DNA from: Paludibacteraceae bacterium
GTDB lineage: Bacteria; Bacteroidota; Bacteroidia; Bacteroidales; Paludibacteraceae
DNA length: 5,323 nucleotides
Reading direction: 5' to 3'
Assembly (NCBI GenBank): GCA_017402895.1
Contig: JAFPLG010000175.1
Span: 1-5,323 of the forward strand
Below, piece by piece: positions 1 to 5,323 of this stretch. Each line of letters starts with the position of its first letter. Position 1 is the first letter of the stretch. A program made the translations under genes and the position numbers. The notes below the pieces were generated by a model. That model ran no database searches. It saw only the letters and a program-made list of their open reading frames with translations, and had not been told where the DNA came from.

Positions 1-712
1 GGAAAGCAGGATAGTTACCGGCCGAGAAGATCACATTACACATGGTCGGTTTACCGTCGTTCATGTAATAAATCGGCACCTTAATCTGGGTCCATTTTTC
101 GTATTTTGCACGAGCGCGATACCATCCTTCCGCTATTTGCGTCGCTTTCTGATCGGTTCCAAACTCATTGCCATCAGTCGCCAAGCGGATGTCACTTTCT
201 TCGTTAACGCGCTCCGTCACGGTATATTTACCGGCTTTGTTCTTGTACTTACTACCCTTAGCTGTACCTATCCAAGAGTAATACAAAAGATGGAAATCTT
301 CTTTTCGCGTGTTATCACCCGTACGCTTGATCCAAACCGACATAGTGTCCGGGCGGTATTTCCATGCGATACCGCCTTCCGTACCGGCTGTGGCGCCTTT
401 GACATTCAATCCCTTGAGATATTGCCAGGGCTGGCCCAAAGTTACATATCCGGGACCGACTGCCGTAATACCCATCGCACCCACCTCTCGGTCAGCCACA
501 TACATACATTGTCCGGAACGTCCGGGTCGTGGGTAAAGGAAGGTGAACTTCAAACCCACTTGCGAAACATTTGAACCGTTCCAATAGGCAGGTTGCGGAT
601 TCTTATCATACGTACGTGACCAATCTTCAAATTTAGAATTGGGAAGTTGTTGTGCTACGCATGCCAAGGTACATACCGCAAGAAAAAACAAACCAATAAA
701 TCTCTTTTTCAT
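1..712 (-). CDS. Exported PCMD-like protein, 3' end cut by window edge
   Basis: The frame from ATG at 712 stays open for 237 codons to the left edge, so the C-terminus is missing. Residues 1-20 form a signal peptide (MKKRFIGLFFLAVCTLACVA) with likely cleavage before QQLPNS. The cysteines at 14 and 18 do not sit in a good lipobox, so a soluble or surface protein is more likely than a lipoprotein. The mature start (PNSKFEDWS, then YWNGSN), a GMYV-like strand region around 68-75, RPDTMSVWIKR at 120-130, and KVPIYYMNDGKPTMCNVIFSAG near 211-232 follow the layout of Bacteroidota PCMD proteins (putative carbohydrate metabolism domain, Pfam PF13201). These are thought to be beta-sandwich glycan-related surface proteins without a proven activity. 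A consensus promoter lies just upstream, and the gene is divergent from aroC with no obvious functional link. Exported status is firm. The PCMD call rests on remembered family motifs and is moderate. Confidence 0.7.
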   Translation of the reverse strand, partial: MKKRFIGLFFLAVCTLACVAQQLPNSKFEDWSRTYDKNPQPAYWNGSNVSQVGLKFTFLYPRPGRSGQCMYVADREVGAMGITAVGPGYVTLGQPWQYLKGLNVKGATAGTEGGIAWKYRPDTMSVWIKRTGDNTRKEDFHLLYYSWIGTAKGSKYKNKAGKYTVTERVNEESDIRLATDGNEFGTDQKATQIAEGWYRARAKYEKWTQIKVPIYYMNDGKPTMCNVIFSAGNYPAF

Positions 713-734
713 TATCTATACGATTAAAAACGGT

Positions 735-766
735 GCAAAGTTACAATTTTTTTTGCATAATGCAAA
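735..766 (-). promoter_or_regulatory. Bacteroidota-type promoter for the PCMD-like gene
   Basis: On the minus strand TTTG (766-763) is followed after 19 bp by TAACTTTGC (743-735), matching the Bacteroidota sigma-ABfr consensus of TTTG at -33 and TAnnTTTG at -7. Transcription should start near 731, giving a leader of roughly 20 nt before the ATG at 712. The -33 box is one arm of the palindrome at 752-766. Confidence 0.8.
752..766. repeat. 15-bp perfect palindrome between divergent promoters
   Basis: TTTGCAT-A-ATGCAAA is a perfect 7-1-7 inverted repeat centred on 759. The left arm carries the -33 TTTG of the aroC promoter, and the right arm carries the -33 TTTG of the opposite promoter. A regulator binding here would block both promoters. 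It may equally be a by-product of two mirrored -33 boxes. It is too AT-rich, and wrongly placed, to be a terminator. Confidence 0.75.
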
Positions 767-782
767 CTTTTTAGTAATTTTG
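752..782 (+). promoter_or_regulatory. Bacteroidota-type promoter for aroC
   Basis: TTTG (752-755) and TAATTTTG (775-782) are separated by 19 bp, a full match to the Bacteroidota -33/-7 consensus. By the usual geometry transcription starts near 787, only about 5 nt before the aroC ATG at 792. The message would then be nearly leaderless, with no room for a Shine-Dalgarno sequence. Confidence 0.75.
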
Positions 783-791
783 TACCCTGAA

Positions 792-1697
792 ATGAATGTT
801 TTTGGCGAAAAATGGACGTTTACGAGCTTCGGAGAATCCCACGGAGCGGCAATAGGCGGTGTGCTGGACGGTGTACCAGCCGGTTTGCATATTGATATGG
901 AGATGATTCGCTCCGAACTCGACCGTCGTGCTGGTAAAGGTATGACGGGTGCTTCTCCACGCGCTAAAAACGAACCCGATGAAGTAGAATGGCTTTCTGG
1001 TGTGATAGATGGTAGAACGCTCGGAACGCCGATTGCGTTTATCATCCGAAACAAAGACGCGAGACCCGAGGATTACGAGTGGTTAAAACATTCTTACCGC
1101 GTCGGCCACGCCGATAAGGTCTACGAACTCAAATACGGCATTCGTGACTGGCGAGGCGGCGGACGCGCTTCAGCTCGCGAGACCGCCGCACGCGTCGTGG
1201 CTGGGTGTATCGCCAAACAGGATTTGGCACAAAAAGGAATAGAGATACACGCCCGGCTGGTGCAAGTAGGAGCAGAAACAGACCCTACGAAGTTCAACGA
1301 AACAATTGCCGCGTATCAGCAGGAAGGTGACTCGATTGGTGGCATCGTCGAGTGCACCATCTCGGGGTTGCCTACTGGTGTAGGCGAACCAATTTTCAAT
1401 AAACTCCAAGCAGAATTAGCATTCGCCGTCATGAGCATCAATGCCTGCAAGGGTTTCGAATACGGCACCGGCTTTGGTGGTGTAACGCAACCCGGTTCTG
1501 CTATCAATCATATCTCAGGCGGCATCGCCGGCGGTATATCGGACGGCACAGACATTACGTTCCGCTGCGTCTTCAAGCCTACTCCCTCTACTCTCAAAGC
1601 AGGCATAAAAGGAAGACACGACGCGTGTGTTGCCACTCGCGCCGTGCCTGTCGTAGAAGCTATGACGGCTATCGTGCTAATTGACCTGTTATCGTAA
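792..1697 (+). CDS. aroC: Chorismate synthase, compact form
   Basis: AroC converts 5-enolpyruvylshikimate 3-phosphate to chorismate, the last shikimate-pathway step, in the cytoplasm and with reduced FMN. All family signatures are visible: FGESHG at 13-18, GHAD at 105-108 (second conserved active-site histidine), RGGGRASARET at 121-131, SINACKGFEYG at 215-225, SGGIAGGISDG at 242-252, FKPTPST at 261-267 and GRHDACVATRAVPVVEAM at 274-291. The start at 792 gives the standard N-terminus MNVFGEKWTFTSFGESHG. The frame is open upstream to 639, but that stretch runs through the promoter and the divergent gene and would add 51 unrelated residues. At 301 residues it is shorter than the usual 350-390. 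The missing residues fall in loops near 160-180, 229-240 and 267-274, not in motifs, so the enzyme is probably active. Its last 29 bp overlap the convergent gene. Confidence 0.95.
   Translation: MNVFGEKWTFTSFGESHGAAIGGVLDGVPAGLHIDMEMIRSELDRRAGKGMTGASPRAKNEPDEVEWLSGVIDGRTLGTPIAFIIRNKDARPEDYEWLKHSYRVGHADKVYELKYGIRDWRGGGRASARETAARVVAGCIAKQDLAQKGIEIHARLVQVGAETDPTKFNETIAAYQQEGDSIGGIVECTISGLPTGVGEPIFNKLQAELAFAVMSINACKGFEYGTGFGGVTQPGSAINHISGGIAGGISDGTDITFRCVFKPTPSTLKAGIKGRHDACVATRAVPVVEAMTAIVLIDLLS
1669..1697. other. Tail-to-tail overlap of aroC and the exported-protein gene
   Basis: The aroC stop TAA is at 1695-1697. The minus-strand gene runs through it and stops at TAG, 1671-1669. The 29 shared base pairs encode the AroC C-terminus (IVLIDLLS) on one strand and TITGQLAR on the other. 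No hairpin with a T-tract is seen near either stop, so each transcript must end within, or beyond, the opposite gene. Confidence 0.9.
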
Positions 1698-1749
1698 AGG
1701 TTTGATCTCCACGCACAATCAGTATCTGTCCGTCACGCAGAATCTTCTG
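1669..1749 (-). other. C-terminal sorting-like motif of the exported protein
   Basis: The last 26 residues (541-566) contain KILRDGQILIVRGD followed by TFTITGQLAR. Bacteroidales secreted proteins often end in this pattern: a basic residue, DGQ, a hydrophobic strand with R, a polar turn, then TxxGQ. It would act as a translocation or surface-sorting signal. The match is by remembered pattern only. The last codons lie opposite the aroC 3' end. Confidence 0.6.
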
Positions 1750-3369
1750 ATAGCTGACGGCTGACGGCTGAATGCCACCCAAATCGGTCGCATTGCCTTT
1801 ACGTGCCATGCGCAACGCCTTAACACCTCCGTCACCGCTACTCTGTGCCGAAACGACACTCAGCATAAACGGCACACTCTGATTGACTACCAACGTAGTA
1901 CCCGACTTGAGCAGTTTGGTCTTGCTACCAATCTCTACCCCATTGGCGTAGACGCGCATATCGCGCTCGTTGCCGTCCATCGATTTTAGCACCACGGTAT
2001 CGCAAGCCGGCAGGAAAAACTCAACATGCGTCTTGCCGGCTATCTCGCGACTGTAATCCGTGTCGGTCTTGGAGAAACGCCATTTCTTCGAACTATCCCA
2101 TCCGTAGGCGCACTTCACCCAACTGCCTTCGCTTCCGTCAAAAACAATCTCGTCCGCCGTAAACGCCACTGGCGTAACAGGCTCTGTCACTAAGGTATAA
2201 CTAATGGTCGTACTATCCGTGCCGGTCAGCATAATCGTGTTTCCGTTCTGCTCCCACGTAGTACCTTCGTTCACCTTGTAACTATCTACAGCTGGAGCAT
2301 CGCCACCCGCCAGATAGAACGCCTTCAGATTCGTGCCGTCCACATAGGCGCTGTACGAATTACTCATTATCACTTCATATAGCGCAGGAGGAGTCTTTTG
2401 TGGTTCAGCAGGAATCGTATCCGTATGGGTGGTATCCACCGGAGTGGTCGAACTGTTCCCTCGCACATACTTATAAATCGGTGTATCGTTCTTCGAATCG
2501 CTGGTGCTATAGAAAATCGAATCATTGTACCACGCAAGCGACTCGCCTTGCTCTTCCTTCACATAAGCCGCCACCTGTTGCGGCAGACGTTGTGCGGTGG
2601 CGCTCAGGCTCTCCGAACCTTGCCGTTCCCACAAAAGCACATATTTCTCACTCTTGATAGCCATGCACTTACCGTCGGGCGAGATATCTCCACCGTTCGC
2701 CAGTTTGAACTTATCGCCGTTCCCCAAAGCGCACACTTCCGTCAAGCGCTGCACACCCGTGCCATAGTCTGTACGGAATGGCAGTTTATACAGATGACAC
2801 ACACCATCCACCTTATCGGCAATGTAAAACATCTGCTCTACGTTGTCATACATCAGTGTCTCCGTGTTGTGTGCCTTCTGATCCGGATAACCATAACAGA
2901 TAGTATTAACCGTCACCGTTATCGTTCCCGAACTGATAGCCGGCTCTTCGAAATAATAAATATAGTACTGGTCGTTAAACTGCAAGTCGTTATCACCAAT
3001 AGCACCAACAAACAGGTAGTTCTTGTTATCATACACACCCGTGCAGATGTCTTCCCAGTCGTCGCGATCCGTATTCGGTGTAGTGAGTTTAACCGTCATC
3101 GTGAGCGTGCCATCCGGCCGAACCGCTACAATCTTGCGATTGTCTCCGGTGTTCTCATCACCATGCGCCCAGAGATAACCGGGTGTCCTTCGCGAACAAG
3201 CCAGACCACTCGTTTCCTTCATGGTCTTCTTGCCCATCGTTCCGCACTCGGTACGCGTAAACTCATTATTGAGCGTCAGTTTGTTGCCATCATAACTGAT
3301 ACCGTCTGCCGCCCATGCAATTGTAGCGGACACCAGGCCCGCTACAATCAGAAAGAAACTGCGTTTCAT
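1669..3369 (-). CDS. Exported multidomain protein with C-terminal sorting-like motif
   Basis: This is a 566-residue protein of unknown function. Residues 1-20 are a signal peptide (cleavage AWA-ADG). Residues about 40-303 look like a beta-propeller-type repeat domain: SGLACSRRTPGYLWAHGDEN at 54-73, RDDWEDICTG at 102-111, FVGAIGDND at 120-128 and NGGDISPDGKCMAIKSEKY at 225-243 are blade-like strands resembling uncharacterised exported propellers (SGL...LW.H.D / DWEDI / GDIGDN pattern). A Thr/Pro-rich linker follows at 305-328 (TTPVDTTHTDTIPAEPQ), then a small repeat module at 329-395. A probable beta-sandwich with a KKWRFSKTD stretch occupies about 402-523. The end, KILRDGQILIVRGDQTFTITGQ (542-563), resembles short C-terminal sorting motifs of Bacteroidales secreted proteins, suggesting type IX-like secretion or surface attachment. 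It starts 1 nt after the transporter stop, with GAGGTGA 6 nt before its ATG, so translation is probably coupled. No catalytic residues could be recognised. Confidence 0.85.
   Translation of the reverse strand: MKRSFFLIVAGLVSATIAWAADGISYDGNKLTLNNEFTRTECGTMGKKTMKETSGLACSRRTPGYLWAHGDENTGDNRKIVAVRPDGTLTMTVKLTTPNTDRDDWEDICTGVYDNKNYLFVGAIGDNDLQFNDQYYIYYFEEPAISSGTITVTVNTICYGYPDQKAHNTETLMYDNVEQMFYIADKVDGVCHLYKLPFRTDYGTGVQRLTEVCALGNGDKFKLANGGDISPDGKCMAIKSEKYVLLWERQGSESLSATAQRLPQQVAAYVKEEQGESLAWYNDSIFYSTSDSKNDTPIYKYVRGNSSTTPVDTTHTDTIPAEPQKTPPALYEVIMSNSYSAYVDGTNLKAFYLAGGDAPAVDSYKVNEGTTWEQNGNTIMLTGTDSTTISYTLVTEPVTPVAFTADEIVFDGSEGSWVKCAYGWDSSKKWRFSKTDTDYSREIAGKTHVEFFLPACDTVVLKSMDGNERDMRVYANGVEIGSKTKLLKSGTTLVVNQSVPFMLSVVSAQSSGDGGVKALRMARKGNATDLGGIQPSAVSYQKILRDGQILIVRGDQTFTITGQLAR
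1747..1771. repeat. Degenerate heptanucleotide tandem repeat in coding sequence
   Basis: On the plus strand the units CTGATAG, CTGACGG, CTGACGG and a partial CTGA follow each other in register, about 3.6 copies of a 7-mer. They encode residues 533-541 (IQPSAVSYQ) of the exported protein, right before its sorting-like motif. Seven is not a multiple of three, so gain or loss of a unit would change the frame of the C-terminus. Confidence 0.65.
3320..3348 (-). other. 10-bp perfect hairpin in signal-peptide codons
   Basis: ATTGTAGCGG (3348-3339 in mRNA order) and its exact complement CCGCTACAAT (3329-3320) flank a 9-nt loop, with two more G-U pairs possible outside. It lies at about +22 to +50 of the exported-protein reading frame. 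There is no following T-tract, so it is not a classical terminator. It could slow ribosomes or stabilise one end of a processed operon transcript. Confidence 0.6.
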
Positions 3370-3370
3370 A

Positions 3371-4810
3371 TTACTTCACCTCTACCGGAGCGTACTTCGG
3401 CACCAAAGTCTTCATTACACTCCAACCTATCAGATAAGCCACAGCGCAGATACAGAAGATAATCATGTAGCCTGCAGGCTTACCGGTGAATCCAAAGAAT
3501 TGGAAGGCGTCGCCCATCTTCTCTGCATGGGTAAACAGCATACCACTACCCTTATTGATTAGGAACGAGCCAACACCACCTGCCATCGCTCCGATGCCGG
3601 TGATGGTAGCTACTGCCGATTTCGGGAACATATCACCAGTGGTCGAGAAGATATTCGCGCTCCAACTTTGGTGTGCTGCTCCTACGATACCAATGATAAT
3701 CGCAACTGCCCAAGGGCCGTAGATACCGCCTAACGGCTGTGCTGCCAAGGCCACAATCGGGAAGAAGGCAAAGATCAACATCGCACGCATACGTCCTGCG
3801 TACGGTTCCATACCTTTTTTCTCAACGAAGATCTTCGGCAGATAACCGCCGAACAAGGAAACTACCGTCACGATAGCATAGAGCGTGAAGATCAGGGCGA
3901 TACCTTGCGGATCGGAGGCCTTGATACCAAACTGGTCCTGGAAATAAGCAGGAGCCCAGAATAGGAAGAACCACCACACACCGTCGGTCATGAACTTACC
4001 AAACGCAAACGACCACGTCTGACGATGCTTGAAAGCCTCGGCAAACGACATCTGCTTCTCTTCTTTAGCAGTATCCTTCTTAGCATCTTCATCCGAGTTG
4101 ATATATGCCAACTCTGCCTCGTTCACATGCTTCGATTCAGCAGGTTTGTCATAGACAAAAATCCAGATACCGGCCCAAATAAAGCCCAACGCACCAATGA
4201 TAATAAACGCCATCTCCCATCCCAGACTCTTGGCCAACAGAGGAATAGTAGCCGGCGCTGCCAGTGCACCTACCGATGCACCTGCATTAAACAACGCCGT
4301 GGCAAACGCACGGTCTTTCTTTGGGAAATACTCAGCCGTCACCTTGATGGCTGCCGGGAAGTTTCCAGCCTCACCAAGACCCAGTATCAGTCGGCAAGCC
4401 AGGAATAGCCATACACTCACCATAGATATCGTGCTCACGATGGTGCCCGTCGCATTGAGCAAGGCTGCCTTGTCAGCTACACCTACCCACTGCTCGGTCA
4501 CCCATCCGCAACCTGCGTGCATAACTGCACCCAGCGACCAGATAATGATTGCCCACAGATATCCCTTCTTCGTGCCCATCCAGTCGATAAACTTACCGGC
4601 GAAGAGGCAGAAAATAGCGTACGCGATGGAGAACACACCCGTAATAGTTCCGTAGTCAGAGTCCGTCCAGTGGAACTCGGGTTGAATAAACTCTTTGAAC
4701 GTCAAACTCAGCACCTGACGGTCCATATAGTTGACAGTAGTGGCGAAGAAAAGCATCGCACACATGACCCAACGCCAGTTGGTCATGACGGTTTTCTTAA
4801 GGTCACTCAT
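3371..4810 (-). CDS. exuT: MFS hexuronate transporter, ExuT-like (anion:cation symporter family)
   Basis: This 479-residue inner-membrane proton symporter belongs to the MFS ACS group (TC 2.A.1.14) and probably imports galacturonate or glucuronate. Evidence: about 12 hydrophobic segments, NYMDRQVLS at 27-35 after the first membrane segment, the MFS loop motif GKFIDWMGTKKG at 72-83, and LGLGEAGNFPAAIKVTAEYF followed by PKKDRA at 143-168, nearly as in E. coli ExuT. A charged cytoplasmic loop (222-262) separates the two six-helix halves. The first half has a longer external loop (about 101-125) than E. coli ExuT, which I recall as usual in Bacteroidales homologues. I chose ATG 4810 (MSDLKK) with AAAGGA just upstream. 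A TTG at 4822 lies inside the spacer repeat and would add only four residues. It sits 34 nt after eda and 1 nt before the exported-protein gene. Substrate is inferred from family and from eda next door. Sialate, glucarate or other acid sugars are alternatives within ACS. Confidence 0.9.
   Translation of the reverse strand: MSDLKKTVMTNWRWVMCAMLFFATTVNYMDRQVLSLTFKEFIQPEFHWTDSDYGTITGVFSIAYAIFCLFAGKFIDWMGTKKGYLWAIIIWSLGAVMHAGCGWVTEQWVGVADKAALLNATGTIVSTISMVSVWLFLACRLILGLGEAGNFPAAIKVTAEYFPKKDRAFATALFNAGASVGALAAPATIPLLAKSLGWEMAFIIIGALGFIWAGIWIFVYDKPAESKHVNEAELAYINSDEDAKKDTAKEEKQMSFAEAFKHRQTWSFAFGKFMTDGVWWFFLFWAPAYFQDQFGIKASDPQGIALIFTLYAIVTVVSLFGGYLPKIFVEKKGMEPYAGRMRAMLIFAFFPIVALAAQPLGGIYGPWAVAIIIGIVGAAHQSWSANIFSTTGDMFPKSAVATITGIGAMAGGVGSFLINKGSGMLFTHAEKMGDAFQFFGFTGKPAGYMIIFCICAVAYLIGWSVMKTLVPKYAPVEVK
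3374..3388 (-). promoter_or_regulatory. Shine-Dalgarno-like site for the exported-protein gene inside exuT
   Basis: The last exuT codons read GTAGAGGTGAAG on the minus strand. GAGGTGA lies 6 nt before the ATG at 3369, and the exuT stop TAA is separated from that ATG by a single base. Ribosomes ending exuT could restart directly. Bacteroidota often lack such sites, so its presence supports coupling. Confidence 0.55.
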
Positions 4811-4816
4811 AATTCC

Positions 4817-4844
4817 TTTCAATTTTCAATTTTCACCTTTCAAT
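4817..4844. repeat. Four tandem heptamers filling the eda-exuT spacer
   Basis: On the plus strand TTTCAAT, TTTCAAT, TTTCACC and TTTCAAT run in exact 7-nt register (ATTGAAA units on the coding strand). They occupy 28 of the 34 nt between the eda stop and the exuT ATG. The A-rich units lie where Bacteroidota ribosomes favour A-rich leaders, so copy number could tune exuT translation. Confidence 0.8.
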
Positions 4845-5323
4845 TTATTTCCGGCATGCGGCAATAATGTCAAAGCATTCTTGACATTTTGCTGTAACGT
4901 AAGCCCAGTCGCCGGCTTTTACCTTGTCGGACGGGAACAGCTTGCTGCCCATACCTACGCAGTAAACACCTGCAGCGAACCATTTCTCCAGGTTCTCTTT
5001 CTCGGGAGCCACGCCGCCGGTAACCATGATCTTCGACCACGGCATCGGAGCCATCAGACCCTTCACGAGGTTCGGACCTACTACATCGCCCGGAAAGACC
5101 TTCGTAAAGTCGCAGCCTACTTCCTGAGCCGCACCAATCTCGCTCGGTGTCAGGCATCCCGGACAGTAAGTCACGCAACGACGGTTGCAGACAACCGCGA
5201 TATCTTTATTGAACAACGGTCCTACTACGAAGTTAGCGCCGAGTTGTAGGTACAGCGCAGCCGTCGGAGCATCCACGACGCTACCGATACCGAGTGCCAG
5301 TTCCGGGCACTCCACGGCCACCC
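4845..5323 (-). CDS. eda: 2-keto-3-deoxy-6-phosphogluconate (KDPG) aldolase, 5' end beyond window
   Basis: Eda splits KDPG into pyruvate and glyceraldehyde 3-phosphate, the last step of hexuronate breakdown and of the Entner-Doudoroff route, in the cytoplasm. The visible 159 residues are the C-terminal two thirds to three quarters of a protein usually 210-225 long. The reading frame runs off the right edge, and the GTG at 5321 is an internal valine, not a start. Class I aldolase features are present: [20 protein letters not shown] near visible 10-29, VGPLFN at 33-38, PGCLTPSEI at 54-62, the Schiff-base lysine in FTKVFPGD (K74, codon 5102-5100), and MVTGGV further on as the phosphate-binding strand. 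The catalytic glutamate lies in the missing part. An extra feature is four cysteines within 12 residues (visible 45, 49, 53, 56). The gene is first of the visible minus-strand run; any promoter or partners such as kdgK are outside the window. Confidence 0.93.
   Translation of the reverse strand, partial: VAVECPELALGIGSVVDAPTAALYLQLGANFVVGPLFNKDIAVVCNRRCVTYCPGCLTPSEIGAAQEVGCDFTKVFPGDVVGPNLVKGLMAPMPWSKIMVTGGVAPEKENLEKWFAAGVYCVGMGSKLFPSDKVKAGDWAYVTAKCQECFDIIAACRK

Noticed and set aside
137..574. Plus-strand open frame of 145 codons
   Set aside because: It is antisense to the PCMD-like gene, whose frame is open along the full stretch with a signal peptide and promoter. The plus-strand product has no recognisable features.
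752..766. Palindrome as an intrinsic terminator
   Set aside because: The stem is AT-rich and short, both genes diverge from it, and it overlaps two -33 boxes.
639..791. N-terminal extension of aroC
   Set aside because: The extension would run through the divergent gene's signal-peptide codons and both promoters. AroC family proteins begin at the MNVFG-type methionine.
1620..1760. Bidirectional terminator between the convergent genes
   Set aside because: The coding regions overlap, and I found no GC-rich stem with a T-tract on either side.
2398..3462. Plus-strand open frame of 354 codons opposite the exported protein and the end of exuT
   Set aside because: The product is rich in Arg, His and Ile with no recognisable fold or motif, no promoter is seen, and it lies antisense to a gene with a clear signal peptide and domain pattern. 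It is a by-product of codon use on the other strand.
4025..4655. Plus-strand open frames of 127 and 152 codons inside exuT
   Set aside because: They are antisense to conserved transporter sequence and have no start signals or recognisable products.
5319..5321. GTG as a start codon for eda
   Set aside because: The family needs about 60 residues upstream, including the catalytic glutamate, and the frame stays open to the edge. The codon is an internal valine.

Overview
The window looks like chromosomal DNA from a member of the Bacteroidota, most likely Bacteroidales. Four signs point there. Two promoters match the Bacteroidota consensus (TTTG, 19 bp, TAnnTTTG). One gene encodes a PCMD-type secreted protein. 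One secreted protein ends in a short sorting-like motif of the kind common in Bacteroidales (KILRDGQILIVRGDQ...). The KDPG aldolase and hexuronate-type transporter also read like Bacteroides-type proteins. The family or genus cannot be resolved from this sequence.

Left part (1-791): a minus-strand gene, cut by the left edge, encodes a signal-peptide protein resembling the PCMD (putative carbohydrate metabolism domain) family. It is divergent from aroC. The 79-bp gap between them holds two overlapping promoters arranged almost perfectly symmetrically around a 15-bp palindrome whose arms contain both -33 boxes.

Middle (792-1697): aroC, chorismate synthase, on the plus strand. It is unusually compact (301 residues) but keeps all the family signature motifs. 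Its 3' end overlaps the convergent minus-strand gene by 29 bp.

Right part (1669-5323, minus strand): a tightly packed run reading eda (KDPG aldolase, 5' end beyond the right edge), then an ExuT-like MFS hexuronate transporter, then a 566-residue exported multidomain protein with a C-terminal sorting-like motif. The gaps are 34 nt and 1 nt, so this is probably one operon. Eda and the transporter fit import of galacturonate or glucuronate and the last step of its breakdown (KDPG to pyruvate and glyceraldehyde 3-phosphate). The exported protein is of unknown function, and its place in a uronate operon is the most interesting functional lead.

There is no gene-free stretch longer than about 80 bases. 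No tRNA, rRNA, CRISPR array, insertion sequence or clear intrinsic terminator was seen. I found no strong evidence for a wholly new multi-gene system. The points worth a second look are the mirror-symmetric promoter pair, the compact AroC, the exported protein in the uronate operon, two heptanucleotide repeats and a strong hairpin in the signal-peptide codons.
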